From Cryoendolithus antarcticus (taxonomy: Eukaryota; Ascomycota; Dothideomycetes; Cladosporiales; Cladosporiaceae): a stretch of 64,000 nt of DNA. This document shows positions 42,267-52,800 of the stretch, piece after piece. Position numbers and translations under genes: made by a program. The notes beneath the pieces were generated by a model. The model ran no database searches. It saw only the letters and a list, made by a program, of their open reading frames with translations, and had not been told where the DNA came from. Position 1 is the first letter of the stretch, and every line of letters starts with the position of its first letter. Location: contig NAJO01000071.1 of NCBI GenBank assembly GCA_002077065.1, forward strand, positions 1 through 64,000, in the 5' to 3' direction.

Positions 42267-45200
42267 CTACTCCCCGCCCTCGTCCAATCCACCCCCATCC
42301 CCAAGCCTCTTAGGCGCTCCAATCTGCCCCAAAAACGGAAACCAGCAATTCGGCGCCTGCAACACATACTGCATCATACTCACCCTGAACCGATTTCGAT
42401 AGTCCTTCGGACTCGTGATAGTAGGCTTGTTCTTGCCGCGATCCTTGATCCAACTCTCGAGCTTCTTGTCCCACGTGTACGTCCGAATGCAGTCGATGAT
42501 ACCGACTACGAGCGTTTTGGAGGCGTCGTCGAAACCGGCCATCAAGGAGTAGTCCATAACATTCTGCTTGCAGAGCCAGAGCGTGTCGTTCCAGACGCTG
42601 GCGTGGAGGAGACGGTGGGAGCCGGCGTGGATGAATAATGGACGTTCGAAGATGGTTTCGACGAGGTTTTCGTCTAGGAGGACTTCATCTGGCAGACCCG
42701 TCGGGGAGATCTTACGATTCCGCATGCTGCCTTTGAGATCGAAGCGGCGATTGGGAGTGTGCTCGTAGAAGAGGTTCTCCATGACAAGCAGGTAGTAAGA
42801 GAAGTCCATGCCGGTCGCCGGGTTCTTGATGGTGACTTGAAAGAGGCCAAACATCTTCGCTATGACTGAAGGCACGCCGTGAAAGAGAGTGTATGACATG
42901 AAGGCGAAGTAGTCAGGTGCGAATTTCGTAAACGCCTTCAATTCCACCTCCTGCAGTGACTTGATGATGAAGCGATTGTCAAGCGTTTTCAGAAACAGCG
43001 ACTTAGTCTTCCCGCCCTTGCTGTCAAACTTGAGGCATCGTGACAATGATTCCACGAAGCGCGTCGACACGCCGCAGCGTCGCCGTAGCGCATCGAACGA
43101 CTCGGCATAGAAGATCTTGCACGAAGCCTTGACAGATCCATGTGCGAAGGTGTACTTCATGTGAGTCCCCGTGTCACTCAGTAAGGACGCTTCGATATCT
43201 CGCACGTGTTCTTCATCGTGTGGCGACACCTCGTCGTATGACCTGGATGCCGCCTTTCGCTTGCGCGCGTCCTTTTTCGGTGAGCTCCGGAACTGCTTCA
43301 CCTTCACCTGGTAGTCAGCGCACGCCAACGATAGCGCGATGACCGACGAAGGTTCGTCTTCGCGCACAATGATGTCCGAATCTTCAAAGACGTGCTCAGT
43401 GTTGTGCAGTGGGTACTCTAAGTTCGTCCATCCTGACGCCGAACGCTTCGACCAAAAGTCTGCGAGCATCTTGAACCAGACGTTCTTCTTGTGCTCTGGG
43501 ATGTCAATATTTGCCGGGAACTCAAGCTCCTGGGCTGATGGTGAGATGAGTGTGGACCCAGAGATGTGCGACGGCGGATCTGAGGTGTCGCGGGATCTTG
43601 TAGTGGTATCGGTAGCGTCGATGCTCTCGTTATCGGTGTCGGTGGTGACAGGGTCTTCGCCAGACGTTGTTGTAGGCATGATCTCATTGCTACCTTGCAT
43701 CGCATCGCTTGGTTGGAGCTCCTCCGAGCTGGCTTGCTGCGAAGCCACAGCATGGTCGATGACGGAGACAGGCTGTGTGCTTCCAGCTGCCGCATCTGCC
43801 CGCATGTCCTCGCCAAAGGTCGCACGCTCACCAACGGCATCAGTTGCCGACTCGTACACCTCGACCATAGGCCTACTACTAGCTAGAGGATTCGCTCGAG
43901 CTTGTCGACTCTTCGCCGCCCTCTGTCTCCGCTCCTTGAGACGCTCCTTTTCGAACTCGCGTGACATCTGCTCGAAGTGATTTGCGAGAGCAGACACGCT
44001 GCTTGGGACAGAGTGTTCTTTCGTCGGAATGGATCGCGGGATCAATGAAGGTGGCATCTTACCAACCTTGCCAAGCTGATTCAGCCTATCGCCAAGCCTA
44101 CGCTCCAGTGACTGGTTCTCTACAGCTGGTGAGGGACTGGGGATCACGTCTGAATGCTCGTTAGGTGGTGCAAGATTGCGGCGTGGAACATGGGCAGGCT
44201 GTGATTGCGCGCGTATGAGTGGTGGGACAGATCCAGTAATAGGCGCATCTCGCTTCTTAAGCTCTACCAGCCGTGGGATCTTCGATTCTGGGGGTTCCGT
44301 AGACTCCAGGTCACTGACCCTGTTGCTACGGATCTGCTCGATCCGCTGCAGTAGACTAGTACTTAGAGGTTTCGGCTGAGTAGCGAACGACTCTTGTGGG
44401 GTACTTTCACTACTCTCGGAGATCGTGGATTCAGCGAGCTGCTCTTCTAGCTCGTGTCGAGCATCGGAGCTATCATCTTCAGGAGAGCGAGCAGCGACTG
44501 CGAGATCCAGGTGCCTAACTTCATTCCGGTCGACCGCCTGTTCTTGCTCTTCTCTGGGTGATAGCTTGCGCGTGAGCTGAGCTCCGATCAGAGCCGACGG
44601 CTCCTCATCGACATGTACATGACCTTCGCCGTCGTCCAGGCTCGGTCTATGTTCCTGAGCGACTGATGTCATCGCACCATGCGCTTTCTCGTCGTGTACC
44701 TCTTCGTCAGCCACGCGTTGGCCGAGCGATTTAGCAGGCATCGCAGTCATTTCCGTGCCCTCGTTGTCACTTACATCACTCGCAACACTATCGGCAGAGG
44801 AATGCGAGCCATAGAACATCTCTTTCAGCTGTGCTGCTGCGAGCTTGCGAATGTCGTTCTCGGATGGAAAGTAGTCGCGTTCAAAGTCGTTGAAGGCTTG
44901 GTCCCAGGCGATAGCTTTCTCGTCCATGTATCGTAGTGCTCGATTCAGTGGGATGAGCTCATAGTAACGCGAGGCGCCGTACTTGGTCTGGAGTTTCAGC
45001 AGAAGGTCTCGATGGTCATCTTCAACACGCTTGCGGAGTTTCTCAATCATCTCTAGAGCTTCCATCATCTGCTTCTCGTCAAGTGTATCGACGTTGATGG
45101 AGCTGAGACGCTTCCGAATGGAGTCCACGAAGGCTATTAGCCGTGCTTCAAAGTATGTGTACTGTTCATTCTTGACCGTCAGATCCTCCTCCACTTTCCA

Positions 45201-48200
45201 GGTGATGATTGGCTTCGGCACGACAACGTCGTAGATATCGATTGCATCGTACTGGACCCGTACCATGAAGTCCTGGAAGCCGAAGCATCGAAAGAAGTCT
45301 TTGTGGATGTCATGGTTGCATACACCAGCACGCGGATGCAGTGGGCTGCTCCAGAAGGAGAGCTCAAGGTATTTCGCGAATGAGTACTTCCAAGTGTTCT
45401 CAGACATCTGCACGATGGTCGTTTCAGCTTGACAGATACGACAAGTCGACCACATGAGTATACTGTTGCTGTACCCTCGAAGCCTCGCGGGCTGGCGCTG
45501 CACTGAGATTGATAGCTGTCCGTAGCCATGCACATACTGTCGATGATGATCGTACGTTTTCCGCTCACACACTTTGCAGGTCTGCCCCGCGGTAAGACAG
45601 AGGTCCTCGACATACTGTCCGATAGTACAGTCCTCCTCAAATGTCGGCTGAGTTTTGTTGTAGCCTGCGTAGAAGCCAAGACCAAGCAAGTCAGGCCCTA
45701 TGCACGGTGCTGAAGTCAAGCTAGATACCGTTGAGTGTAGCATGACGATAGTCTGGTGAGCATACGGGTCGTAGGGATTGATCACGGTCGATGTGAACGT
45801 CTCCCAGAGCTTCCGTTGAGTCTCGTACGTGGCCATTGTGCGGTCAAATTGAGCACTATGCACGGCATGCAAGTACTCGCGCACAGCTCTTGACTGGTTG
45901 TCGATCTCAGCGGCGTGTACCATCTCCGGCTTCACAAGCTCGAAGCGCTCGTCCAGAACGTCAGTGCTGGTGGCATTGTCCATGGCCTCGAGTGCGGAGC
46001 CGTAGTGATCTCTCAGCTTCTTGGAGTAAGCTAGCTTCGCCTCGTGGTCGCGCAGCTGAGTGAGCATAATCGGCTGCATAAATACTACGAAGGGCGAGGC
46101 GGATAAGATGCGTGATCGCGTCTCTTGCTCAATTTTGCCGTACTTTGAGGGTACGCTGTCGTCAGCCTGTGCTTCAGACAAGTCATGTCCGTTTGTGATA
46201 TGCTTAATCTGGTCGTCTGCTGCGTGACCAATGCCCGCCCTGTTCGCATCTTCGAGCTGTTGTGGTCGAGTAGCCGGCACCGAAACGAATTGATCTCGCA
46301 TCAGATACGTCTCTAGCTTCAAATTGTAGACTACGAAGCACATGAACTCAGCGATTCTTTTCACTGTGCGCAAGACCTTTATGTCAGCACCACGCAGAAC
46401 GATCGTGCAGCCGAGATCAGGGGAACACCCGGACAGCACTATGTAGGACTTGCGTAGTCCTTGGTGCACGTAGGTCTTCACGTCGAAACTTCCGCATCGC
46501 CCGAGGTGAGATGGATTGATCGCCAGCTTATCGACTGATCGAATCATCGTCGTCTGTGTCATGCGAGCGACAGCGGCCAGAACCGACTCTTTAATGTTGA
46601 ACGCTACAGTGATACCGGCCTTTTCCAGGAGCTCAAGTGCTAGTCCAGAGACATTGCGTTGCACAAGTAGAAGCTGCGGGTGTAGAGCGGCGATGCGACC
46701 AACGAGGACATGGAGGTATTCTCGCTCTTGTGCGATCACCGGCTCAAGGCTCATGAAGTGTGCCTGATGTCGCGCGTACTCAATGGCAAAGGTTACAATG
46801 GCGATGCGCGGCTGGGCGATAGACCTCGCCATGCTTTTCAATGCGATGTTCTTGCTAAAGACGACTCCGGAGACATAACTAGTATCCCCGGTTCGTCCGC
46901 CAGCAATCTTCTTCAACTTGATGTAGTGCCGAATATCCATGTCATCGCCGCGCTGAACGTCAGGCTCGACGTCATCCGTGCACTGCAGCAGCACAGGGAC
47001 CAGAGCTTGTTGCCATGCTGAAGCGTTGTGCACTTTGGCGTCGTGGAGTAACTGGCCCAGCAGCTTACAGACATGGTCCAGGCTGGCTTGATTGAGCTCT
47101 ACTGGCGGTGCTCCCTTACCGTGCATAGCTGAGCTACGTACAAAGCGGGAACTAATTGAGCTAGGACCGTGAATGGGCGACGGTGGCGGATCTTCTTGAG
47201 GCTCATGCTCCGTGGTACGCAAAAGGGTCTTGCTCCTGCTATGATGCGGAGACGGGCGTTGCATGTTGATACTGCTGATGCTCGGGTTGCGCCTCTTGTG
47301 TAAACGCGGCCCATGCTTGTTTGACACACTGGCATTGTCATCATCGCGGATGCCTTTGACGCTCGAGGTAGCAGTACCTCGATCGCCAAGCTTGCTCTTG
47401 CTTCTCCTGACAGCTGCTGCGAAGAAGCCACCAAGACCGTGCTTATCATTATCAGCAGGTGACGTGCCGCGTCCGTCTGAAGCCATGGCGGCGAACAAGC
47501 TTTGCGGCTCACCTTCGCCATCTGAATCTTCGTCGGAAAGGTATGGTGCGAGATCTGGGTCAATGATGTTGTCGTTGTGAAATGCTGGAAGAGGTGCGCG
47601 CTTTTCTGGGTCACCTGCAGCATCATGATGGAAGGGAGCGCGGTCGTCATTAGCCCGCATCAACTGATGGCGAGAGTTGTGGCGTCGGTGGCTTGACGAT
47701 CGTGGTTTCGCAGCCAAAGACATTAGCGATCGCGATGAACTGGGCCGGACAAGCGAAGGGTGGGTATCGAACTCAATGATAGCCGATCTCCGCTTGGCTT
47801 CTCTATTGCGACGTGACGCCGGAATGCCGATGGAAGGAGTGGCCGTACCTTTCCTATCTGGAAGGCTGTGTGTCATGCCGTCGAGTTGAGTCGGCGACAT
47901 CTCCTCTGTTATCGCTGATCGTCGCGCTATCGGTGTTCTCGTCGACTCGTTGCCGTCTTCTGACAACTCCGAGGAGTCGTCATCGGCATCACCAAGTATA
48001 ATCTCTTCACATGGCTTGCACAGTCGCAGTGTGCCAGGCTGGCCGAATGGACGACCTTCGACAAGACTTGTGCACTTGGCGTCAAATATTTGGCCACACG
48101 TCCGGCAATGGTGCTTACGACGGAATGTCGAGAAGCCTTCACCGCAATTAAAGCAAACCTTCGCGTTTACGTCCTTCATCCAGAACTCCTTGCTGATAAC

Positions 48201-49352
48201 TCTCCTTCTAAGATTGGCAGGTACTATCGGCTGCACTCCATTTGGCGCTGCTTGCGATTTCGGGCCAGTCCTCTTCCGCTGCAGTCCAGTGTTCAGATGT
48301 GCGGATGGCTCCAGACTGGGTGCGCTTCGTTCGATCTGGGAGCTGTTTGAAGAGCTGATGTCAGGCACTCTACTTGGTGACGGCGTCCGAGATGGATCGA
48401 ATCCAGGTAGGTGAGACACGCCCACCCTTATCATTGGTGGTCTGCGTTCATTCGCACTGAAAGCATTCGTCACCGAAAGCGTGTTTGGTACTCCGCCGTT
48501 CGATTCATCGGGCTTGTCGCTTACATTCCCATCTCGATCGAAATCCGACGTGAACAACATGCCAGGAATGGAGGTCTTTACCTGAGCACTCTGAGGCTCA
48601 TGGTGGGATAAGACCCTTGCCAATGCATGAGTAGCGCTTTCACTACGATCATCGTTGAGCACAGCATTTTGAACACGATCTCGATCGCGACTTGCTGCTA
48701 GGTCCTGTGACAGCCGGACGTCATCTGAAGTGGTCTCATCAGCAGCAGCGCCACCACCGTCCCTTTGCGCTGCAAGTGGCTGCTGTGTATCAGCACGATC
48801 TGGTGCGTTACCCTTTGACGACGGCACTATGTCTTGAGCACTTGCTTCAAAAGCTGGCGTAAGCGGTGACTTCACTTTGGCCTCGGTCACGGCGGATGGG
48901 ACGTTCGCGGGTTTCGCGATCTGTTGCGGCTTCGAGCCACGAGCAAGCCTCCCGTCGCCACGATCTAAAGGTACTGCACTCATGACGGGAGCTGTAGATT
49001 GCGTGGTAGAGACCGAGGACGAACTGTTAGGTCGTTGCTTATTCTCCTTGACGGGGCTCCCTCCTCCAACACTTTGTTTCAGCCTATTATACAAGCCGCT
49101 CACGCCGTTACTGACCAAGTCCTTCGGGCCTGACTTACTGCCTGGCGCTCTTCCATCGTAGTCGTGGAACGAGGTCAGAGTCTCGGATTTAGAGGCGGTG
49201 ATATGTATGTGGTCCAGTGCCTGAGATAATGCATCTCTATCGATCTCTTTGCGGGACGTTATGGAGACGAGTGAGCTTCGACGTGAGCTGGTTCCGCCTA
49301 GAAGAGGTAGCAGAATCGACGATGCGGACGGGGAGGGCGGTTCCGGTGCCAT
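42267..49352 (-). CDS. FAB1: 1-phosphatidylinositol-3-phosphate 5-kinase FAB1 (PIKfyve)
   Basis: Makes PI(3,5)P2 on the vacuole/endosome membrane. 2361 aa in a single exon. A FYVE zinc finger at about 394-455 has the signature RRKHHCR within CFNCGEGFSTFRRKHHCRTC, for PI3P binding. The chaperonin-like (CCT) domain follows at roughly 790-1060 (HYIKLKKIAGGRTGDTSYVS; KSYIVLSGCSPDLGCTIVLR). The Cys-rich Fab1 region follows (VCERKTYDHHRQYVHGYGQL; YSNSILMWSTCRICQAETTI). The C-terminal lipid-kinase domain includes FMSYTLFHGVPSVIAKMFGL, DFSYYLLVMENLFYEHTPNR, RFDLKGSMRNRKI and VMDYSLMAGFDD. Intervening regions are Ser-rich and disordered. Divergent from the TPP1-like gene. Confidence 0.96.
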   Translation of the reverse strand: MAPEPPSPSASSILLPLLGGTSSRRSSLVSITSRKEIDRDALSQALDHIHITASKSETLTSFHDYDGRAPGSKSGPKDLVSNGVSGLYNRLKQSVGGGSPVKENKQRPNSSSSVSTTQSTAPVMSAVPLDRGDGRLARGSKPQQIAKPANVPSAVTEAKVKSPLTPAFEASAQDIVPSSKGNAPDRADTQQPLAAQRDGGGAAADETTSDDVRLSQDLAASRDRDRVQNAVLNDDRSESATHALARVLSHHEPQSAQVKTSIPGMLFTSDFDRDGNVSDKPDESNGGVPNTLSVTNAFSANERRPPMIRVGVSHLPGFDPSRTPSPSRVPDISSSNSSQIERSAPSLEPSAHLNTGLQRKRTGPKSQAAPNGVQPIVPANLRRRVISKEFWMKDVNAKVCFNCGEGFSTFRRKHHCRTCGQIFDAKCTSLVEGRPFGQPGTLRLCKPCEEIILGDADDDSSELSEDGNESTRTPIARRSAITEEMSPTQLDGMTHSLPDRKGTATPSIGIPASRRNREAKRRSAIIEFDTHPSLVRPSSSRSLMSLAAKPRSSSHRRHNSRHQLMRANDDRAPFHHDAAGDPEKRAPLPAFHNDNIIDPDLAPYLSDEDSDGEGEPQSLFAAMASDGRGTSPADNDKHGLGGFFAAAVRRSKSKLGDRGTATSSVKGIRDDDNASVSNKHGPRLHKRRNPSISSINMQRPSPHHSRSKTLLRTTEHEPQEDPPPSPIHGPSSISSRFVRSSAMHGKGAPPVELNQASLDHVCKLLGQLLHDAKVHNASAWQQALVPVLLQCTDDVEPDVQRGDDMDIRHYIKLKKIAGGRTGDTSYVSGVVFSKNIALKSMARSIAQPRIAIVTFAIEYARHQAHFMSLEPVIAQEREYLHVLVGRIAALHPQLLLVQRNVSGLALELLEKAGITVAFNIKESVLAAVARMTQTTMIRSVDKLAINPSHLGRCGSFDVKTYVHQGLRKSYIVLSGCSPDLGCTIVLRGADIKVLRTVKRIAEFMCFVVYNLKLETYLMRDQFVSVPATRPQQLEDANRAGIGHAADDQIKHITNGHDLSEAQADDSVPSKYGKIEQETRSRILSASPFVVFMQPIMLTQLRDHEAKLAYSKKLRDHYGSALEAMDNATSTDVLDERFELVKPEMVHAAEIDNQSRAVREYLHAVHSAQFDRTMATYETQRKLWETFTSTVINPYDPYAHQTIVMLHSTVSSLTSAPCIGPDLLGLGFYAGYNKTQPTFEEDCTIGQYVEDLCLTAGQTCKVCERKTYDHHRQYVHGYGQLSISVQRQPARLRGYSNSILMWSTCRICQAETTIVQMSENTWKYSFAKYLELSFWSSPLHPRAGVCNHDIHKDFFRCFGFQDFMVRVQYDAIDIYDVVVPKPIITWKVEEDLTVKNEQYTYFEARLIAFVDSIRKRLSSINVDTLDEKQMMEALEMIEKLRKRVEDDHRDLLLKLQTKYGASRYYELIPLNRALRYMDEKAIAWDQAFNDFERDYFPSENDIRKLAAAQLKEMFYGSHSSADSVASDVSDNEGTEMTAMPAKSLGQRVADEEVHDEKAHGAMTSVAQEHRPSLDDGEGHVHVDEEPSALIGAQLTRKLSPREEQEQAVDRNEVRHLDLAVAARSPEDDSSDARHELEEQLAESTISESSESTPQESFATQPKPLSTSLLQRIEQIRSNRVSDLESTEPPESKIPRLVELKKRDAPITGSVPPLIRAQSQPAHVPRRNLAPPNEHSDVIPSPSPAVENQSLERRLGDRLNQLGKVGKMPPSLIPRSIPTKEHSVPSSVSALANHFEQMSREFEKERLKERRQRAAKSRQARANPLASSRPMVEVYESATDAVGERATFGEDMRADAAAGSTQPVSVIDHAVASQQASSEELQPSDAMQGSNEIMPTTTSGEDPVTTDTDNESIDATDTTTRSRDTSDPPSHISGSTLISPSAQELEFPANIDIPEHKKNVWFKMLADFWSKRSASGWTNLEYPLHNTEHVFEDSDIIVREDEPSSVIALSLACADYQVKVKQFRSSPKKDARKRKAASRSYDEVSPHDEEHVRDIEASLLSDTGTHMKYTFAHGSVKASCKIFYAESFDALRRRCGVSTRFVESLSRCLKFDSKGGKTKSLFLKTLDNRFIIKSLQEVELKAFTKFAPDYFAFMSYTLFHGVPSVIAKMFGLFQVTIKNPATGMDFSYYLLVMENLFYEHTPNRRFDLKGSMRNRKISPTGLPDEVLLDENLVETIFERPLFIHAGSHRLLHASVWNDTLWLCKQNVMDYSLMAGFDDASKTLVVGIIDCIRTYTWDKKLESWIKDRGKNKPTITSPKDYRNRFRVSMMQYVLQAPNCWFPFLGQIGAPKRLGDGGGLDEGGE

Positions 49353-49892
49353 CGTCCACGGGAGATGTGATTCTTTGCATAGTGCGTGTTGTTATGGATT
49401 GCTGTACGACGCTCGATGCGTCTCCTTGGGCGATGATGACTGCTTTATGGAGAGTCAAAGAGGCTGGATGATACGATAGAAGTGTACTTAGCTAGACTAT
49501 CGCCTATGCTGTTCAAGAAGTGCAATACACGGTCCAAACGACGCGAAATGCTACGGTCGTGGAGCACTGCATGGCGTAGGTATGATGGACAGCAGGGGTC
49601 TGGCGGGGCGAGAGCGGGACGGAAGCATGCCGTGAAGCTTGTCAGGAAGTCACTTTACGCGTGCTGCGACTTCGCGTCCGAGTGACTACCGAAAGTCGCC
49701 GTCCGATATACTGACCATCGGAAACCTGCGTGCGAACCGATCACACCTCACTCTCACCGAGGCCCCATGACATGAGAGCATGACTGCCACTTCATTACTC
49801 GCGACAGTCACCTGCTCTGCAAACAACCGGAAATGTCACGAGTATCTTACCCGTGTTGCATCCGCGCCTTCTCTTCCGGTAGGCCGTCTAGA
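49353..49892. other. Divergent promoter region of FAB1 and the TPP1-like gene
   Basis: 540 bp without supported genes. Frames at 49217-49685 are antisense to the FAB1 start or short chance frames. No named operator recognised. Confidence 0.4.
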
Positions 49893-49898
49893 ATGTAA
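49893..49898 (+). promoter_or_regulatory. Minimal start-stop uORF (ATG-TAA) overlapping the main ATG
   Basis: The sequence ATGTAATGG places a start codon (49893-49895) directly followed by TAA (49896-49898), whose last A is the first base of the main ATG (49898-49900). If the mRNA leader includes it, ribosomes would terminate exactly at the true start, so translation would depend on leaky scanning or reinitiation. Seen directly; effect inferred. Confidence 0.45.
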
Positions 49899-52800
49899 TG
49901 GCTTTGCGACATCCTTGGCTGGGCGAGTTGATTGAGGCAGAACTGGACGAAGTCGTCGTGTGGAGATCGAAAGTCAAACACGAGCCAGGTACCCCACGCA
50001 TTATCGCCGTTGGACGGCTCAGCGACGATGGTAGCAATTTTCGAAGCTCGGTCCTTCGATCTGATCTCGAGTCGCAGTCGGAATTACAGATCGTCAGAGT
50101 GAGCATACCATCAGGTCTCTCCGCTTCACGCATATACTGACAGCAGTAGGCGTACATATCCAAAGTCGGACAATGCCTGGTCTCGGATGGGCAAATCCAA
50201 GTCAGGGCTACACTGACATCAGAGGCCTGGTCAGCCTATGAGGCTGGACTGGAGGCGGGCCAAGAACCATCTCAAGGCGATCTCATATGCTGCCAAAAAC
50301 TCAGTGTCATCAGCACCCCTTTCGGACCTTCCGATGAGCGGATTCAACTTCGGATCGAGCAACTGGAGTACGTTGGCAAGTATCGCAAAACCCTGGGCGA
50401 TCCCAAGCCAGTCAATCAGCGGCCCAAAGTCCAGCAATTGTTGGAAGAGATCACCCGGATCCGAGCCGAGCAAGACGATGACCATTCTGTACCTCTCGCC
50501 GGTCACGCTGCTGCTGCAACGAATAGGACCGCGTCAGGCGTCGCAGCTACGGGTGGCGATCGACCCCGAATTTCTCTCACCGGAGCAGATGACCAAGCTG
50601 CGCGTTCGCAATCACATCGATCAGGCAGCGGCAGCGCAACAGGGCCCGCGCACCCAGCGCGAAGCAACTTGGCGCGATCGTCACAGCCTCTGATTACTAA
50701 CCGAGAGAGTGGGAGTCACTTCGACACGACTCTTGATCAGGATTCTGAAGATGCCACGAGCGGGAATCCCTTACTTAATTTATTGACAAAGACGACAAGG
50801 CTGCCAACGAAGCCAGTACAGATCTCTGCATCCGCTGGTACAGCCTCATGCCAGCCGGCTTCAAAGCGCCGAAAGCTCTCCCACGATACCGCGCTTACGC
50901 CCGGCACTCAAAACACATTTGGCACTCAGGCTGTTAACCCACGCCGACGAAAGCCTGCATCACTTGATCACGATGGCGTTGGCATGGCAGATGGTGTCAA
51001 CAACGCTGGGCCAATTCCGCCGACCTCTCGCAGGACGGACGGCGGAGATGTCCCGCAACTACCAAAGGCAGGAAGCAGCCACTCGAGTGCGTCACCGGCA
51101 CACGCTGAGGTGGATCGCATGAATGTAGCCATCATTGACAACGCCCCGACATCCGCACAAATCGCTCCGCCAGACGTCGTAACAAGTCCCCGGCCTCGAT
51201 CTAGGCAGCAGCTTACACATCCAGCCTCAAATCAGCCAGCTACGGCCAGGCCCGATCCGACAGTCGAAAGCTCCTCGCTCGGTCCACGCCTAACGCGCTT
51301 GACACGCCACAAAGTCCCCGCGAACCAGATGGCATTACTGGAAGCGAAGACTTGCCACGTACCGCCATTACCTGGTCAGAGCCTCCCTCACCCAAATGTC
51401 CCGATCGCGGTGTTACAGGCATGGAACAGGCATCGGCAATCAAGCAGCGGCTATGCGGCTCCCGCTCAGCCGGGGACGACGTTGCAATCTGTTCTGCCAC
51501 CTTCGCACAGCGGTCCATCCTCGCCTACCAGGACATCTGAGCAAGAAAAGGAGGTTCACTCTTCCTCATCCGAATCTGATGAGTCGGAGATCATCCCCTG
51601 GTCGCAGAGTCCCTCGCAACGCGCCCTGCCACTTGATAGTAGTGCAGGCGCGCCGGTGCACAGGAGCCAGGAAACGCCCTCGCAACGACCGAAGCTCTCG
51701 ATAGGTAGTGCGACAGTATGTGGTAGCCAACAGCCTGTCACTATGCGGAACGGGATATTCGGCGTTCCTGGAATACAGTCACCCAACCGTCCAGCCGGTC
51801 GATCCGGCGACAACGACAGTGCATGCACGCGAATCGCAGATAAGACTCATGAAGCGTCCCAGATCGCCATGCGACCCAGTCCGAACAAGCGCTCTTCCAC
51901 ACAGGTTGAAAGCGGAAGTACCGTGACGCCGCCACCTGCCCCAAAGTCAGGATACGGACCCGAAGTACGAGCAGGCAATGCTTCGCAAGCAAGTACATGC
52001 TCTGTATCGCAAAGCTTGCATGACAATGGGTCGCAAAGAAGCAGCCGTAGACCATCAAATTCAGAGTCATTTCGTGCACGGGACCTCGGAAATGCAGCAC
52101 CAGCTGGTGCTCCCACTGGTCCAAGGCTCTCGCGGGTGCCACGTCTACAAGCGCATGCTCGAATGACTGGCATGACAGCGTTTGGTAGTTCACAAGCAGT
52201 AGGCAGGCAATCCGGATCTGCCGACGCGGCTACCGCATTCGCCTCACACCCTATAGTTCAAGGGTTCAGTCAGGTCGTGCCGTCAACCAATTACGAAGCT
52301 CCGGCTCGCTCGCCAAGGAACCGAGCCCCGCCGTCGATATTGAGAGCATCACCGCGTCGCACGGGATTTGGGGTAGATCTTCACTCCCAAGTCCCCGAGA
52401 GAGACAGCACATCCTTGTCCCGTCCGGGCAATGAAGCAATCGATTACGGTGCGCAGAGACGAAGTCCTGCTGGCAGCTCGCTTTCACGATCACAGCGTTT
52501 CCCATCAGGTCATAGTACACCAAGAGGGACGTCGGCAAGCCAACACAGCCCGCCTCGCCTGCGCCTCGATGATGCCGTGACCGTGCCGGACCGACGTGCG
52601 CTGCGGCTGCTTGACGAGCAGTTGAGGTCACAATCACCTGGAACTATTAACAAATCTCCACAACAAGCTTTCCGTCAAGTCCACCCATCGCGACAGACCT
52701 TAGTGGAACAGTCTCCAGTGAGGAAGGCTGGCCGTGTCACGATCGGGGCTGTCGACAGGTGGCAACACAGTCCGTCAAGGCCAACCCTGTCACGCCCCGC

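Noticed and set aside
43339..43980. 213-codon plus-strand frame antisense to FAB1
   Set aside because: Shadow of the Ser-rich FAB1 linker; no recognisable features.
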